Positions 8,451-17,070 of a stretch of 64,000 nt of DNA are shown here, in pieces. The first letter of the stretch is position 1, and each line of letters opens with the position of its first letter. Location of the stretch: NCBI RefSeq assembly GCF_020215645.1, contig NZ_CP084058.1:8432001-8496000 (forward strand), in the 5' to 3' direction. The translations under genes were made by a program, and so were the position numbers. Source of the stretch: Nonomuraea gerenzanensis. Lineage in GTDB: Bacteria; Actinomycetota; Actinomycetes; Streptosporangiales; Streptosporangiaceae. The notes under the pieces are model-generated. The model searched no databases, was not told the origin of the DNA, and was given only the letters and a program-made list of their open reading frames with translations.

Positions 8451-9201
8451 GGGCCGTCCGGCCCGTCGAGCCTGATCACGGCGTGGAAGTGGACCAGGCC
8501 GCGTGCTTGGTACTCGGCGACCTTGGCATAGGAGAGGCGGACCGTCCGGCGCAGTTCCTTCCGGGTGAGGCCGAGCAGGCGGGCGAGCACGCTCGGCATG
8601 GTCTTGGTGAACTCCCGCCAGAGTGCCCCGCGTGAGCGTTCCACAGGACGGCTCCGGTGTAGTCGTAACAGTCCACGCACAAGGGTTGCCCGACCTGAGG
8701 ATCCTCACGGTCGTGCCGCAGCCCGCAACCCGCCGGCCGCCCGTGCGCGCAGACAGGGCGGTCGCGTCGCGGGCGGCAGGGCAGAGTGCGGCCGGCATTC
8801 TGCCGGTGAGCATGAACGGCACCGAAAGACGGCGCGGTGAAGGTGACGAACACGCGGGGATGCTGACTGACCTCCTCCGGAACGCCCTTGCCACCACGGA
8901 GGCCAGCGATGATCAGGTGGTAGGTGTCGTCCTTGTAGACCGCCGAGCAGGCCGGACATCTGGACGCGCGCCGGTTGCCGCATGCGGTGAGCAGGAAGCC
9001 GGTCGGCTCGTCGGCGGTCCGGTACACGTCGAGCACCTCACCCGTCCTGCTGTCGAGCGTGTACCTCTCACCGTGTAGCCGGACCGGTTGGGCGCAGCCG
9101 CCCGTGGCGTAGACCATGCTCTGCCAGCGGGTGAAGTCGGGCATGGCCGCGCGTTGGACGGCGGCCAGCATGTCGGGTGACAGGGATGGGAGGTCGTTCA
9201 T
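8450..9201 (-). pseudogene. RepSA-like replication initiator, frameshifted and truncated
   Basis: The frame starting at ATG 9199-9201 encodes MNDLPSLSPDMLAAVQRAAM, then CGNRRASRCPACSAVYKDDT, HPRVFVTFTAPSFGAVH and LCVDCYDYTGAVLW, the zinc-cysteine and replication motifs of pSAM2-type RepSA initiators from actinomycete integrative elements. Near 8640 a one-base loss shifts the frame; the other frame continues LWREFTKTMPSVLARLLGLT and VAEYQARGLVHFHAVIRLDG. The gene then ends abruptly at the junction with the aldo/keto reductase fragment near 8450. It cannot make a functional initiator. Confidence 0.85.
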
Positions 9202-9401
9202 GCGGCGTCTCTCCCGTCCGCACGAGACATGGTGGTGTCCGGGTCAGAGACGACCTCCATGTGGAAGACGGCGGCGACGCGCCGCCACTTGTCGGCTTGC
9301 CACCGGGGAGACTCGGCGGCCTTGCGCTTGCCCCACTCCTGGGCTTGTGCGAACAAAGGTGTCAGGGGGACTCCTCTCCTCGGAGGGAAGTCACCGTCCA
9401 T
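9198..9401 (-). CDS. Small protein coupled to the RepSA-like gene
   Basis: A 67-residue basic protein (MDGDFPPRRGVPLTPLFAQA, then WQADKWRRVAAVFHMEV). Its TGA overlaps the ATG of the initiator gene (ATGA), which supports it as a real gene of the integrative element. Small proteins with a WxxxxWxR-like segment upstream of repSA are common in actinomycete elements. Function is unknown; no domain is recognised. An in-frame ATG lies two codons upstream. Confidence 0.6.
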   Translation of the reverse strand: MDGDFPPRRGVPLTPLFAQAQEWGKRKAAESPRWQADKWRRVAAVFHMEVVSDPDTTMSRADGRDAA

Positions 9402-9784
9402 GAGCACGGTCCAGGTCAGCGAGAGTTATTTGGAGTGTTTTCTGTTTTTAGCGCGACTTCTTGTATACCGGATGGCGTGGTACGGATTGCCCGTTTGTTG
9501 TCATGCCTGCACGGGTCGCGTTCCGGTCCTCGCTGCCCTTGCCGTCGGTCATGTCCGATGACCGTCTATGGCACCAGTAGTACCACTAGAACAACGGATC
9601 CATGCAGGTCATAGGTTCCACACCATGACAACGAAGATGTGCCACCAGATGTCCGGCGAGGTCCAGCAGAGTCCATAGACGTCCGGCCGTGTGCAGCCAT
9701 TCCCAGACAAAGGAAAGGGGACCATCCCCTGAAAGTAAGGGGTGGCCCCTCTCCTGAGCAGGAAGACGTCTCGGACGTCCTGAA
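9402..9784. other. Gap between element genes
   Basis: No convincing gene. The only structure is an imperfect GC-rich inverted repeat around 9717-9750 (ATCCCCT/AGGGGT core), downstream of the integrase and a candidate terminator for it. Confidence 0.4.
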
Positions 9785-11305
9785 TCAGTTTTCCCGCCAA
9801 ATAGGGTCGAGCTTGTCGGGGTCGAACTTCTTGTTTCCTTTGCCTGCCGGATACATGATCACGGCGTGCAACGCCTCCCGAATGTAGGCCCGCTTGGTCG
9901 AGATCGGCAGGCCGCCCTCGTCCTCGGGCAGGTACCACCTCTTCCGGATCTTCTCGAAGTCGGTCACCGTTCGTGACTGCCGGAGCTTGGCAGAGGCGTC
10001 GCGCTTGCTCTTCTCGGCGCGGTAGTCGGCGATCTCCTTCTCCAAGCCGGGTGCGAGCGAGAAGAACAGTTCGTTACCGATCGCCTTCGCCTGCCACTGC
10101 CTGGTCAGTTCCTCCAAGCGGCTGACCGAGTCCTTCAACAGCTCTTCCTTGCCCCACCCCCCATCGTCCGACGCATCGACCAGCGTGCCCTCTTCGAGCT
10201 TCGCCAGGACCGCCTCGGAGACGAAGAGGTCCACCAGATCACCGCGCCTGGAAACGCCCCCGCAACCTCCTTCGGCCTTGCTCAGGCACGTGTACACGTG
10301 GTGGAGCGCGTCCTTGCCCCGGTTGACCCTCAGAGGCGTGTTGCAGAGATTGCCGTCTGGCAGTGTGTTGCCGCAGCGCAGGATGCCTGACAGCAGGTAG
10401 GTGGGGTCCCGGTAGTCGGTGGGATGCCGCTTCCCGATCTTCCCGTCCCTCCCTATGAAGTGTCCCCTGCGTGCGCCGAACACGGCTCGGATCGCGTTCC
10501 ACTCGTCGCCCGTGATGATCGGAGCCCATTTGCCTTGCACAGGTTCGCCGCTCGCGTCCCGAACCAGTTCCCCATCCAGTTCGCGCCAGCCGCAGATACG
10601 AGGGCTCAGCAACGCCACCTTCAAGGACCGCACGCTCCAGTCGTTCCCGAGCGAGGTCTTGATGCCCTTGCCCTGCCACTCCATGACGATCGAGTGCAGA
10701 GAGCGCCCGGTGAGGAAGTCGGCAGCCGCCCGCCGCAGAAGATCGGCCTCCACCTTGTCGAGGGTCAACCGGTCGGACTTCCAGCCGAACGGACGCGGCC
10801 CGCCCGAGGGCCTGCCCTCTTCCGCCCGAGCCCGGTGTGAGCGGCGCATGCGGCGCTGCATCTTGCGGACCTCCATCTTGGAGATGACGGCCCCGAACAG
10901 GCCCATGCTCTCCACGTCCTCGCTGTACAGGTCCTTGGTGCCCCGTGCGTCGGCGAACACGCGACCGTCCCGGTACGTGAACGCCTCCACGAACCGTTCG
11001 TAATCGCCTGGACGGCGGGTCAGCCGATCGTCGGCCAGCACCACGACGCCTGAGACCGTCCTACCGTCGGGCAGCTTGCCCGCCTTCAGCGCCTTCAGCA
11101 TGGCTTCGAAACCGTCGCGCACGACGTCGGCCTTCGCCGCCGACTTGTCGTTGTCGGTGAACTCGTGGACGACCGTCCATCCGTACCTCGTGGCGGTCTC
11201 ACCGTTGACCTTGTGTTGGTCGCGTACTCCGTGTTCGTCGCCCCTGCCGTCCGCTGAGATGCGAGCGTAGGAGACGACGGAGATGGGGGATGCTGTCGGG
11301 CTCAT
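9785..11305 (-). CDS. Large serine recombinase (integrase)
   Basis: A 506-residue recombinase. The N-terminal resolvase domain begins SPISVVSYARISADGRGDE with the catalytic serine in ARIS; the DDRLTRRPGDYERFVEA and MEVRKMQRRMRRSHRARAEE segments follow. A recombinase domain (RPFGWKSDRLTLDKVEADLL) and a zinc ribbon with paired cysteines (LRCGNTLPDGNLCNTP, YTCLSKAEGGCGG) precede a coiled-coil C terminus. I prefer the ATG at 11303-11305 (AGGA upstream); a second ATG lies three codons earlier. The reading frame is intact although the element around it is damaged. It sits directly beside the resumed aldo/keto reductase, as expected for an integrase next to its own attachment site. Confidence 0.95.
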   Translation of the reverse strand: MSPTASPISVVSYARISADGRGDEHGVRDQHKVNGETATRYGWTVVHEFTDNDKSAAKADVVRDGFEAMLKALKAGKLPDGRTVSGVVVLADDRLTRRPGDYERFVEAFTYRDGRVFADARGTKDLYSEDVESMGLFGAVISKMEVRKMQRRMRRSHRARAEEGRPSGGPRPFGWKSDRLTLDKVEADLLRRAAADFLTGRSLHSIVMEWQGKGIKTSLGNDWSVRSLKVALLSPRICGWRELDGELVRDASGEPVQGKWAPIITGDEWNAIRAVFGARRGHFIGRDGKIGKRHPTDYRDPTYLLSGILRCGNTLPDGNLCNTPLRVNRGKDALHHVYTCLSKAEGGCGGVSRRGDLVDLFVSEAVLAKLEEGTLVDASDDGGWGKEELLKDSVSRLEELTRQWQAKAIGNELFFSLAPGLEKEIADYRAEKSKRDASAKLRQSRTVTDFEKIRKRWYLPEDEGGLPISTKRAYIREALHAVIMYPAGKGNKKFDPDKLDPIWREN

Positions 11306-11336
11306 GGACAACATCCTGCATGAAATACAGAGCTAG

Positions 11337-11726
11337 AACCTCCTCTACCGCGAGGAGGAGCGCGAGATGTTGCCGCTCTGCGCCGACCAGGGCGTGGGCG
11401 TGATCCCGTGGAACCCGCTGGCCCGGGGCGTGCTGGCCAGGGCCGGCTCCGTCACCGCGACGGCCAGGACGGGCTCGGACGAGCGGATCGACTATCTGTA
11501 CGACCCGGAGAACGACAAGCTGATCATCGACCGGGTGGCGCAGGTGGCGGCGGAGCGGGGGTTGCCCGCGGCGCAGGTCGCGTTGGCGTGGGTGCTGCAT
11601 CGGGCCGAGATCACCGCGCCGATCGTGGGGGCCACCAAGGAGCGGCATGTGGATGATGCGGTGGCGGCCGTTTCGGTGAGGTTGTCCGCGGAGGAGGACC
11701 TCGCCTCATGGGACCTCGCCTTATGA
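11337..11726 (+). pseudogene. Aldo/keto reductase, 3' fragment
   Basis: The frame resumes NLLYREEEREMLPLCADQGV, IPWNPLARGVLARAG and VALAWVLHRAEITAPIVGAT, the C-terminal third of the same aldo/keto reductase family as the 8157-8450 fragment. It joins integrase-flanking DNA at about 11337 and ends at a TGA within a tandem repeat. Confidence 0.88.
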
Positions 11727-11767
11727 GGACCTCGCCTCATGGAACCTCTCCTCATGAGGACCTCGCC
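11698..11767. repeat. Tandem repeats across the reductase stop codon
   Basis: Four and a half copies of a 15-16 bp unit (ACCTCGCCTCATGRG type, arranged as two ~31-bp pairs) cover the last codons, the TGA and ~40 bp downstream. Confidence 0.9.
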
Positions 11768-11836
11768 GGAGTACGGCGGCGGCGACGGGACGGGGGCCAG
11801 GCCGGAATGTCGGTCCCGGCCCCTAAGGTATGGACC

Positions 11837-13516
11837 ATGCGGGCAAACGAGGAAGCGGCGGCGGCGCTGCAGGAATACGCGGAGCTGTTCGCGCTCTGCG
11901 GCGGTGACGCGTTCCGGGTGCGGAGCTACCAGAAGGCGGCCAAGGCCATCGCCGGGTACCCCGAGGACATCTCGGTCGTCGACGTACGTTCCGTGCCCGG
12001 CGTGGGCGAGGCCATCGCCAAGAAGATGGAGGAGTTCCTGCAGCGCGGCAGCTTCCGGCAGCTCGACGACCTGCGGGGCCGCGTCCCCGACGGCGTGCGG
12101 CGGCTGACCAGGGTGCCGTCCCTGGGCCCCAAGACAGCGATCATGCTGTTCGAGGACTACGGCATCGACTCCACCGCGGCGCTGGGCGAGGCGATCACCT
12201 CCGGCCGGCTCGACGGCGTCAAGGGCCTGGGCCCGAAGACCCTGGCCAACCTGCTCAAGGGCATCGAGCAGCTGGAGCAGTCGGGCCGCCGGGTGCACAT
12301 CGGGGTCGCGATGTCCCTGGCCGAGCAGGTGATGGGCTCGCTGAAGGCCGAGCGCATCGCCTACGCGGGCTCGCTGCGCCGGATGCGCGACACGATCGGC
12401 GACATCGACATCCTCGCCGTGGCGCCCGAGTCCATCATGGAGGGCTTCCGCGCCCAGCCGTACGTCGCCGAGGTCATCGCCGCCGGCGACAAGAAGACCT
12501 CGATCCGCACGACGTCCGGCATCCAGGTGGACCTGCGCGTGGTGCCGGCCGGCTCGTGGGGCGCGGCCATGCAGTACTTCACCGGCTCCAAGGAGCACAA
12601 CGTCGCCATCAGGGAGATGGCGGTCAAGAAGGGCTGGAAGCTGTCCGAGTACGGGCTGTTCGAGGGCGAGCGGGTGATCGCCGCCGAGTCCGAGGAGGAC
12701 ATCTACGACGCGCTCGGCATGCAGTACGTACCGCCGCCGATGCGCGAGGACGGCGGCGAGGTGAAGGCGGCGCTCGCCGGCGAGCTGCCCGTCCTGGTGG
12801 AGCTGACCGACCTCAAGGGCGACCTGCACACCCACACCGACCTGACCGACGGCATCGCCTCGCTGGAGGATATGGTGGCGGCCGGGCATGCCCGCGGCTA
12901 CGCCTACTACGCGGTCACCGACCACGCGCCCGACCTGGCGATGCAGCGCATGACCCTGGACAAGGCCCTCGAACAGCGGGGCCGGGTGGCCGAGCTGCAA
13001 GCGAAATATCCCGACATGCGGCTCCTGCACGGCACGGAGCTCAACATCGCCCCCGACGGCTCGGTCGACTGGCCCGGCGAGATCCTGCGGGAGTTCGACG
13101 TGTGCGTGGCCTCGGTGCACTCACACTTCGGCATGTCACGCGACGAGATGACCCGCCGCTTCATCACCGCCTGCGAGAACCCGTACGTCGACATCATCGG
13201 CCACCCCACCACCCGCAAGATCGGCAAGCGCGAGCCCGTGGACGCCGATTGGGACGCCGTCTTCCGCGCCGCCGCCCGCACCGGCACGGCCATGGAGATC
13301 GACTCCTTCCCGGACCGGTCCGACCTGCCGTCCGACCTGGTGCGGCTGGCCAGGCATCACGGGGTGAAGTTCTCGATCGACAGCGACTCGCACGCGATCC
13401 CGCACCTGGCCAACCAGCGGTTCGGGGTGGGGATCGCGCAGCGCGCCTGGCTGACGACGGACGACGTCATCAACACGTGGCCGCTGGAGCGGCTGCTTGC
13501 CTTCCTGGGGCGGTGA
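11837..13516 (+). CDS. polX: DNA polymerase X with PHP domain (PolX)
   Basis: A 559-residue family X polymerase/3'-5' exonuclease for short-gap DNA repair. The N-terminal helix-hairpin-helix segments (VPGVGEAIAKKMEEFL, VPSLGPKTAIMLFEDYGI, VKGLGPKTLANLLKG) are followed by the nucleotidyltransferase site GDIDILAVA plus VDLRVVP (metal-binding aspartates). The C-terminal PHP domain has DLHTHTDLTDG, HGTELNI, SVHSHFG, GHPTTRK and SDSHAIPHL, so all metal ligands are present. The length is normal for bacterial PolX. The ATG 11837 begins the conserved N terminus; an in-frame extension upstream is not family-like. It stands alone, after the repeats that end the reductase fragment. Confidence 0.95.
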   Translation: MRANEEAAAALQEYAELFALCGGDAFRVRSYQKAAKAIAGYPEDISVVDVRSVPGVGEAIAKKMEEFLQRGSFRQLDDLRGRVPDGVRRLTRVPSLGPKTAIMLFEDYGIDSTAALGEAITSGRLDGVKGLGPKTLANLLKGIEQLEQSGRRVHIGVAMSLAEQVMGSLKAERIAYAGSLRRMRDTIGDIDILAVAPESIMEGFRAQPYVAEVIAAGDKKTSIRTTSGIQVDLRVVPAGSWGAAMQYFTGSKEHNVAIREMAVKKGWKLSEYGLFEGERVIAAESEEDIYDALGMQYVPPPMREDGGEVKAALAGELPVLVELTDLKGDLHTHTDLTDGIASLEDMVAAGHARGYAYYAVTDHAPDLAMQRMTLDKALEQRGRVAELQAKYPDMRLLHGTELNIAPDGSVDWPGEILREFDVCVASVHSHFGMSRDEMTRRFITACENPYVDIIGHPTTRKIGKREPVDADWDAVFRAAARTGTAMEIDSFPDRSDLPSDLVRLARHHGVKFSIDSDSHAIPHLANQRFGVGIAQRAWLTTDDVINTWPLERLLAFLGR

Positions 13517-13903
13517 TCACTCCCCCGTCCAGGCCTGGAGGCGGTCGCGCCAGATCCAGTGGCCCTTCTGGTCGCCGGCCTTGATGCGCACCCAGTGCTC
13601 GGGGCCGCGGCCTCTGGCGGCGCAGGTCGCCTTGATGGGGGTGCCGGACGGGGGAAGGTCGGCCGCCTTGCGGTGTTTCTTGCCCGGGCCGAGCCTGATG
13701 GGGGCGGTGTCCTTCGTCTGGTTGACGTAGTGGCAGGTCGGGGAGCGGTGCCCGGCCTCCGCGGCGGCCGGGGTCGCGGCGGCCGGGGTCGCGGCGGCCG
13801 GGGTCGCGGCGGCCGGGGTCGCGGCGGCCGGGGTCGCGGCGGCGGGAGTCAGCGGGGTGACGGCGAGTGCGGCGCCCACCAGGAGGCGGGTTGCGGCTCC
13901 CAT
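13517..13903 (-). CDS. Exported SH3-like protein with ATPAA repeats
   Basis: A 128-residue protein with a Sec signal (MGAATRLLVGAALAVTPLTP), six tandem TPAAA units and a C-terminal SH3-like region (TCHYVNQTKDTAPIRLGPGK through HWVRIKAGDQKGHWIWRDRL) containing two cysteines likely to form a disulfide. The repeats come from 15-bp tandem copies at about 13760-13850. It converges on polX; the stop codons abut. The role is unknown; extracellular or cell-wall binding is an inference from the SH3-like fold. Confidence 0.75.
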   Translation of the reverse strand: MGAATRLLVGAALAVTPLTPAAATPAAATPAAATPAAATPAAATPAAAEAGHRSPTCHYVNQTKDTAPIRLGPGKKHRKAADLPPSGTPIKATCAARGRGPEHWVRIKAGDQKGHWIWRDRLQAWTGE

Positions 13904-14156
13904 GAGTGATCCCCTTTCGACGGGACGGTTGTGTCCGTGGCCCCCTGCTCTCTAATCACGACTTAACGCCATATAAGCGGATATTTTGGGACAGTTTTGG
14001 CAGGCGCCCGGCGTCATCGCCCGCTCCTCCCACCCGGCCAATCCACCCATGCCAATCCACCCAGGGAATGACAGACCCTGAGCCGATGTGCCCACCCCCA
14101 CAAGTACGAGAGAGTGTCCTCACCCCCGCTCCCCCACCACCGAGGAGGCCCCCAGG

Positions 14157-14894
14157 ATGCACTCCGCCCGCAAGAACCCCCGCAAGCTGTGGGCACGCAT
14201 CCTCGCCGTCCTGACGGCACTGCTCACCGCCGCCCTCGCCGGAGTCGTCCTGGCCTACCCCTCCCTGGCCGCGACCACCTGCCCCGGCTGCTACGGCCTG
14301 ACGGAGCTGGAAGCCTCCGTCCACACGGAAGCCGACCTGTCCCAGGCGCAGAAGGCCCAGATCCAGCGGACGGTCACCGAGGCCCGCCGCCGGATCACCA
14401 CCTTCTACGGCTCCCGGACCAGCTCCCCCACCCTCCTCGCCTGCGCGACGGAGAGCTGCTACCAGCGGATCGGCGGCGGCCGGGAGCGCGGCATCGCCGT
14501 GCTCAACCGAGCGGTGATGTTGTCCCCGAAGGGCCTCGACGCGGTGATCGCCTCGCACGAGATGTCCCACGTCGAGCTGCACACCAGGCTCACCTCGGGT
14601 GAGGAGGTGCCACAGTGGTTCGACGAGGGCCTCGCGGTCGTGGTCTCCGACGACCGCCGCTACCTCGCCCCCGCGACGTCCGCCGACCGCTGCCTGACGT
14701 CCCCGACGGGCCCGCTCCCGGTGACTCTGGACGAATGGTTGAGCGCCGCGAGCAAGGACGCTGGCACCTACGCCAAGTCGGCCTGCCAGGTGAGCCGCTG
14801 GCTCCGCGACAACGGCGGGCGCACGGGCCTGCTCTCCTTGATCGACCACCTCAACGCCGGCACCCCTTTCACCACCCTCGTCCCATCCCCCTGA
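14157..14894 (+). CDS. Exported HExxH metalloprotease-like protein
   Basis: A 245-residue protein with an N-terminal signal/anchor (RKLWARILAVLTALLTAALA). A short cysteine pair TCPGCYG follows. The probable zinc site is HEMSHVELH, with a downstream WFDEGLAVVVSDD segment supplying a third ligand, as in small gluzincin-type peptidases. I chose ATG 14157 because GAGGAGG lies just upstream. No partner gene is adjacent; the left end of the Tn3 transposon begins 60 bp downstream. Confidence 0.75.
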   Translation: MHSARKNPRKLWARILAVLTALLTAALAGVVLAYPSLAATTCPGCYGLTELEASVHTEADLSQAQKAQIQRTVTEARRRITTFYGSRTSSPTLLACATESCYQRIGGGRERGIAVLNRAVMLSPKGLDAVIASHEMSHVELHTRLTSGEEVPQWFDEGLAVVVSDDRRYLAPATSADRCLTSPTGPLPVTLDEWLSAASKDAGTYAKSACQVSRWLRDNGGRTGLLSLIDHLNAGTPFTTLVPSP

Positions 14895-14953
14895 GCCTTA
14901 GCCGTAACGCCGCCTGCACACCGGGCTCCACCTACGCACCTGCGCCACCTCGA

Positions 14954-14991
14954 GGGGTCCCGGTAGCAATGAAGAAATTTCCAACGAAGTA
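14954..14991 (+). repeat. Left terminal inverted repeat of the Tn3 transposon
   Basis: Starts GGGGTCCCGGTAGCAATGAA and is nearly identical, in reverse complement, to 25165-25202; similarity continues ~20 bp further inward. The GGGG start and ~38-bp length are typical of Tn3-family ends. Confidence 0.9.
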
Positions 14992-15227
14992 GCACCTGAC
15001 CTGCGATAACGGAGCGTCGTCCGACTGACGTCTCGGTTCGATCACGGCGTTGGATCATCCTGCGCGATGCTGGGTTGGTGGAGTTCAGCGACCCCGGACT
15101 CGGGTTCGTGGTGGAGGGCGACGCGATGGCAGCGTCCTAAGCCCCACTCGAGTCCACGTCACCCAGCCGCAAAGTCGCGCTGCGTAATCGCCGCTACTTT
15201 TTGTGATTATGAGATTGATCGTCTCAG

Positions 15228-15348
15228 TGTCGAGTAACGACCGTCTTTCGACACTTGCCGAGTCGATCGCGGAACCGCAGGTGGATCCTGTCGACAACTC
15301 GTGTCGAAAATCAATGTCGGTGAACGGTGCGTGGAGTAGATTTCGACA
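15228..15348. promoter_or_regulatory. Probable res site of the Tn3 transposon
   Basis: Directly upstream of the resolvase start are repeated TGTCGA/TCGACA half-sites: a 26-bp pair at 15228-15253, a cluster at 15289-15307 and a 34-bp pair at 15315-15348. Three spaced resolvase-binding sites are the usual Tn3 res layout; the assignment rests on these motifs and position. Confidence 0.65.
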
Positions 15349-15599
15349 GTGCTCTTCGGCTACGCGCGGATCAGTACCGCCGACCAGAACCCCGACCACC
15401 AGATCGACGCGCTGCTGCGCGCGGGCGTCAACCGCAACGACATCCATCTGGACAAAGCCAGTGGCGCCAAGGACTCCCGGCCCAGCCTCGACCTGGTCCT
15501 CAAGCTGCTGCGCGAGGGCGACACGCTGAAGGTCACCCGGCTGGACCGGCTGTCGCGCTCACTGGTGCACCATCTTCTTGTCGGTAGTTGAGAGACTGC

Positions 15600-15790
15600 T
15601 GATGCACCCGAGGTGCCGCCGGGTCACCGCCCCGCTCGCTCGACCGATCAAAGGTCCAGACTGAGTTCTGCGGGATCCGGCGGCTGCTCGGGACGTGCCG
15701 ACCGTCGACAGGGCTGAGCGCCACCGAGCGCCGAACAGTGAACTGACTGGCTGCCGCGTCCCGACACCGGCAAAGGGTGCCTCCCCACTG
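15600..15790 (+). ncRNA. Candidate bridge RNA in the IS110 left end
   Basis: Inference. The non-coding left end contains, in the order known for bridge RNAs, segments matching target and donor: 15627-15636 matches 7/10 of the target left of and including the core CT; 15656-15665 is complementary to 8/10 of the target right side including the core (seven contiguous); 15708-15715 (ACAGGGCT) equals the element's right end at 17072-17079; 15736-15741 (CAGTGA) is complementary to the left-end junction. Boundaries are approximate. Confidence 0.5.
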
Positions 15791-15813
15791 GGTCTAGCAG
15801 CGGAGAGGCTGTC

Positions 15814-17070
15814 ATGCAGTATGCCCCCACCACGTCCCTGCCCGCCACCGCGCCGAACGGCGTCACCGCCGGCCTCGACTGGGCCAGCACCGACCACGTG
15901 GTCTGTGTGGTCGATGCGGCCGGAAAGGTGACCGGCCGCTTCACCGTCGAACACACCGGCACCGGGCTCAAGAGCCTCACCCGCCGCCTGGCCGAGACCG
16001 GCGCATACGAGGTCGCCATCGAACGCGGCGACGGCCCGGTCGCCGAGGCCCTGCTCGCCGCCGGTCTGACCGTCGTGGTGATCAGCCCGAACCAGATCAA
16101 GCACCTGCGCAAGCGCTACGGTTCGGCCGGCAACAAAGACGACCGGTTCGACTCCTACGTGCTGGCCGACACCCTGCGCACCGACCGGGCCCGGCTGCGT
16201 CCCCTCACGCCTGACCACCCGGCCACCGCCACGCTGCGGGCCACCGTCCGCGCCCGACGTGACCTGGTCGCCCACCGCGTCGCGCTGTGCAACCAGCTGC
16301 GCGCGCACCTGGCCACCGCCTTCCCGGGCGCCGTCGGCCTGTTCGCCGCCCTGGACAGCCCGATCAGCCTGGCCTTCCTGGCCCGCTTCGACTGCCAAGA
16401 CCGCGCCGACTGGCTGTCCGAACGCCGCCTGACGGCCTGGCTCAAAAGCGCCGGCTACTCCGGCCACAAGGACCCCGCCGTGCTGCTGGCTCATCTCAAG
16501 GACGCACCACGCGGCGCGAGCGGCGACGACGGTGCGGCCCGCGCACACTCCACCCGCGCCATGCTCACCGTCCTGGCCAGCCTGGCCGAGCAGATCAAGG
16601 CGCTGGAGGCGCAGATCAGCGAGCAGCTCGCGCTGCATGCCGACGCGCACGTCTTCACCTCGCTGCCACGCTCCGGCACCGTGCGCGCAGCCCGGCTGCT
16701 GGCCGAGATCGGCGACTGCCGGGCCCGCTTCCCCGATCCGGCTGCGCTGGCCTGCCTGGCCGGTGTCGCGCCCTCCACCCGCCAATCAGGCAAGCACAAG
16801 AGCGTGGCCTTCCGCTGGGCGGTCAACAAGCACCTGCGCGACGCGGTCTGCGACTTCGCTGCCGATTCCCGCCGCGCCAATCCCTGGGCCGCCCAGCTCT
16901 ACAACGCCGCGATCGCCCGCGGCAAGGATCATCCACACGCCACCCGCATCCTGGCCCGTGCTTGGCTGTATGTGATCTGGCACTGCTGGCAGGAGAGGGC
17001 CGCCTACGACCCAGCCAAGCATGGAGCCCTTCAGGCCCTCCTCAACCAAGATCCACCGACAGCGGCTTGA
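15814..17070 (+). CDS. IS110-family transposase (DEDD recombinase)
   Basis: A 418-residue recombinase. The N-terminal RuvC-like domain has GLDWAS (Asp22), AIERGDG and DDRFDSYVLAD acidic residues. The C-terminal domain has LAGVAPSTRQSGKHKSVAFR, in which the family's catalytic serine lies in the P-S-x-x-Q-S-G segment. A coiled-coil linker (LAEQIKALEAQISEQLALHA) joins the domains. The reading frame is intact and the length normal, so the element may still be active. Confidence 0.95.
   Translation: MQYAPTTSLPATAPNGVTAGLDWASTDHVVCVVDAAGKVTGRFTVEHTGTGLKSLTRRLAETGAYEVAIERGDGPVAEALLAAGLTVVVISPNQIKHLRKRYGSAGNKDDRFDSYVLADTLRTDRARLRPLTPDHPATATLRATVRARRDLVAHRVALCNQLRAHLATAFPGAVGLFAALDSPISLAFLARFDCQDRADWLSERRLTAWLKSAGYSGHKDPAVLLAHLKDAPRGASGDDGAARAHSTRAMLTVLASLAEQIKALEAQISEQLALHADAHVFTSLPRSGTVRAARLLAEIGDCRARFPDPAALACLAGVAPSTRQSGKHKSVAFRWAVNKHLRDAVCDFAADSRRANPWAAQLYNAAIARGKDHPHATRILARAWLYVIWHCWQERAAYDPAKHGALQALLNQDPPTAA

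Larger units (their letters stand above)
8450..11336. mobile_element. Degenerate serine-integrase element inserted in an aldo/keto reductase gene
   Basis: Between the two reductase fragments lie a serine integrase, a small coupled ORF and a broken RepSA-like initiator, the core of an integrative plasmid-like element. The right junction (about 11306-11337) should hold one hybrid attachment site; the left attachment site is gone, because both the initiator and about 260 bp of the reductase are deleted there. No transfer gene, excisionase or spd-type gene remains. Confidence 0.75.

Noticed and set aside
13755..13855. Repeats in the SH3-like gene considered as a regulatory array
   Set aside because: They are in frame and encode TPAAA units within an exported protein, so they are coding low-complexity repeats.
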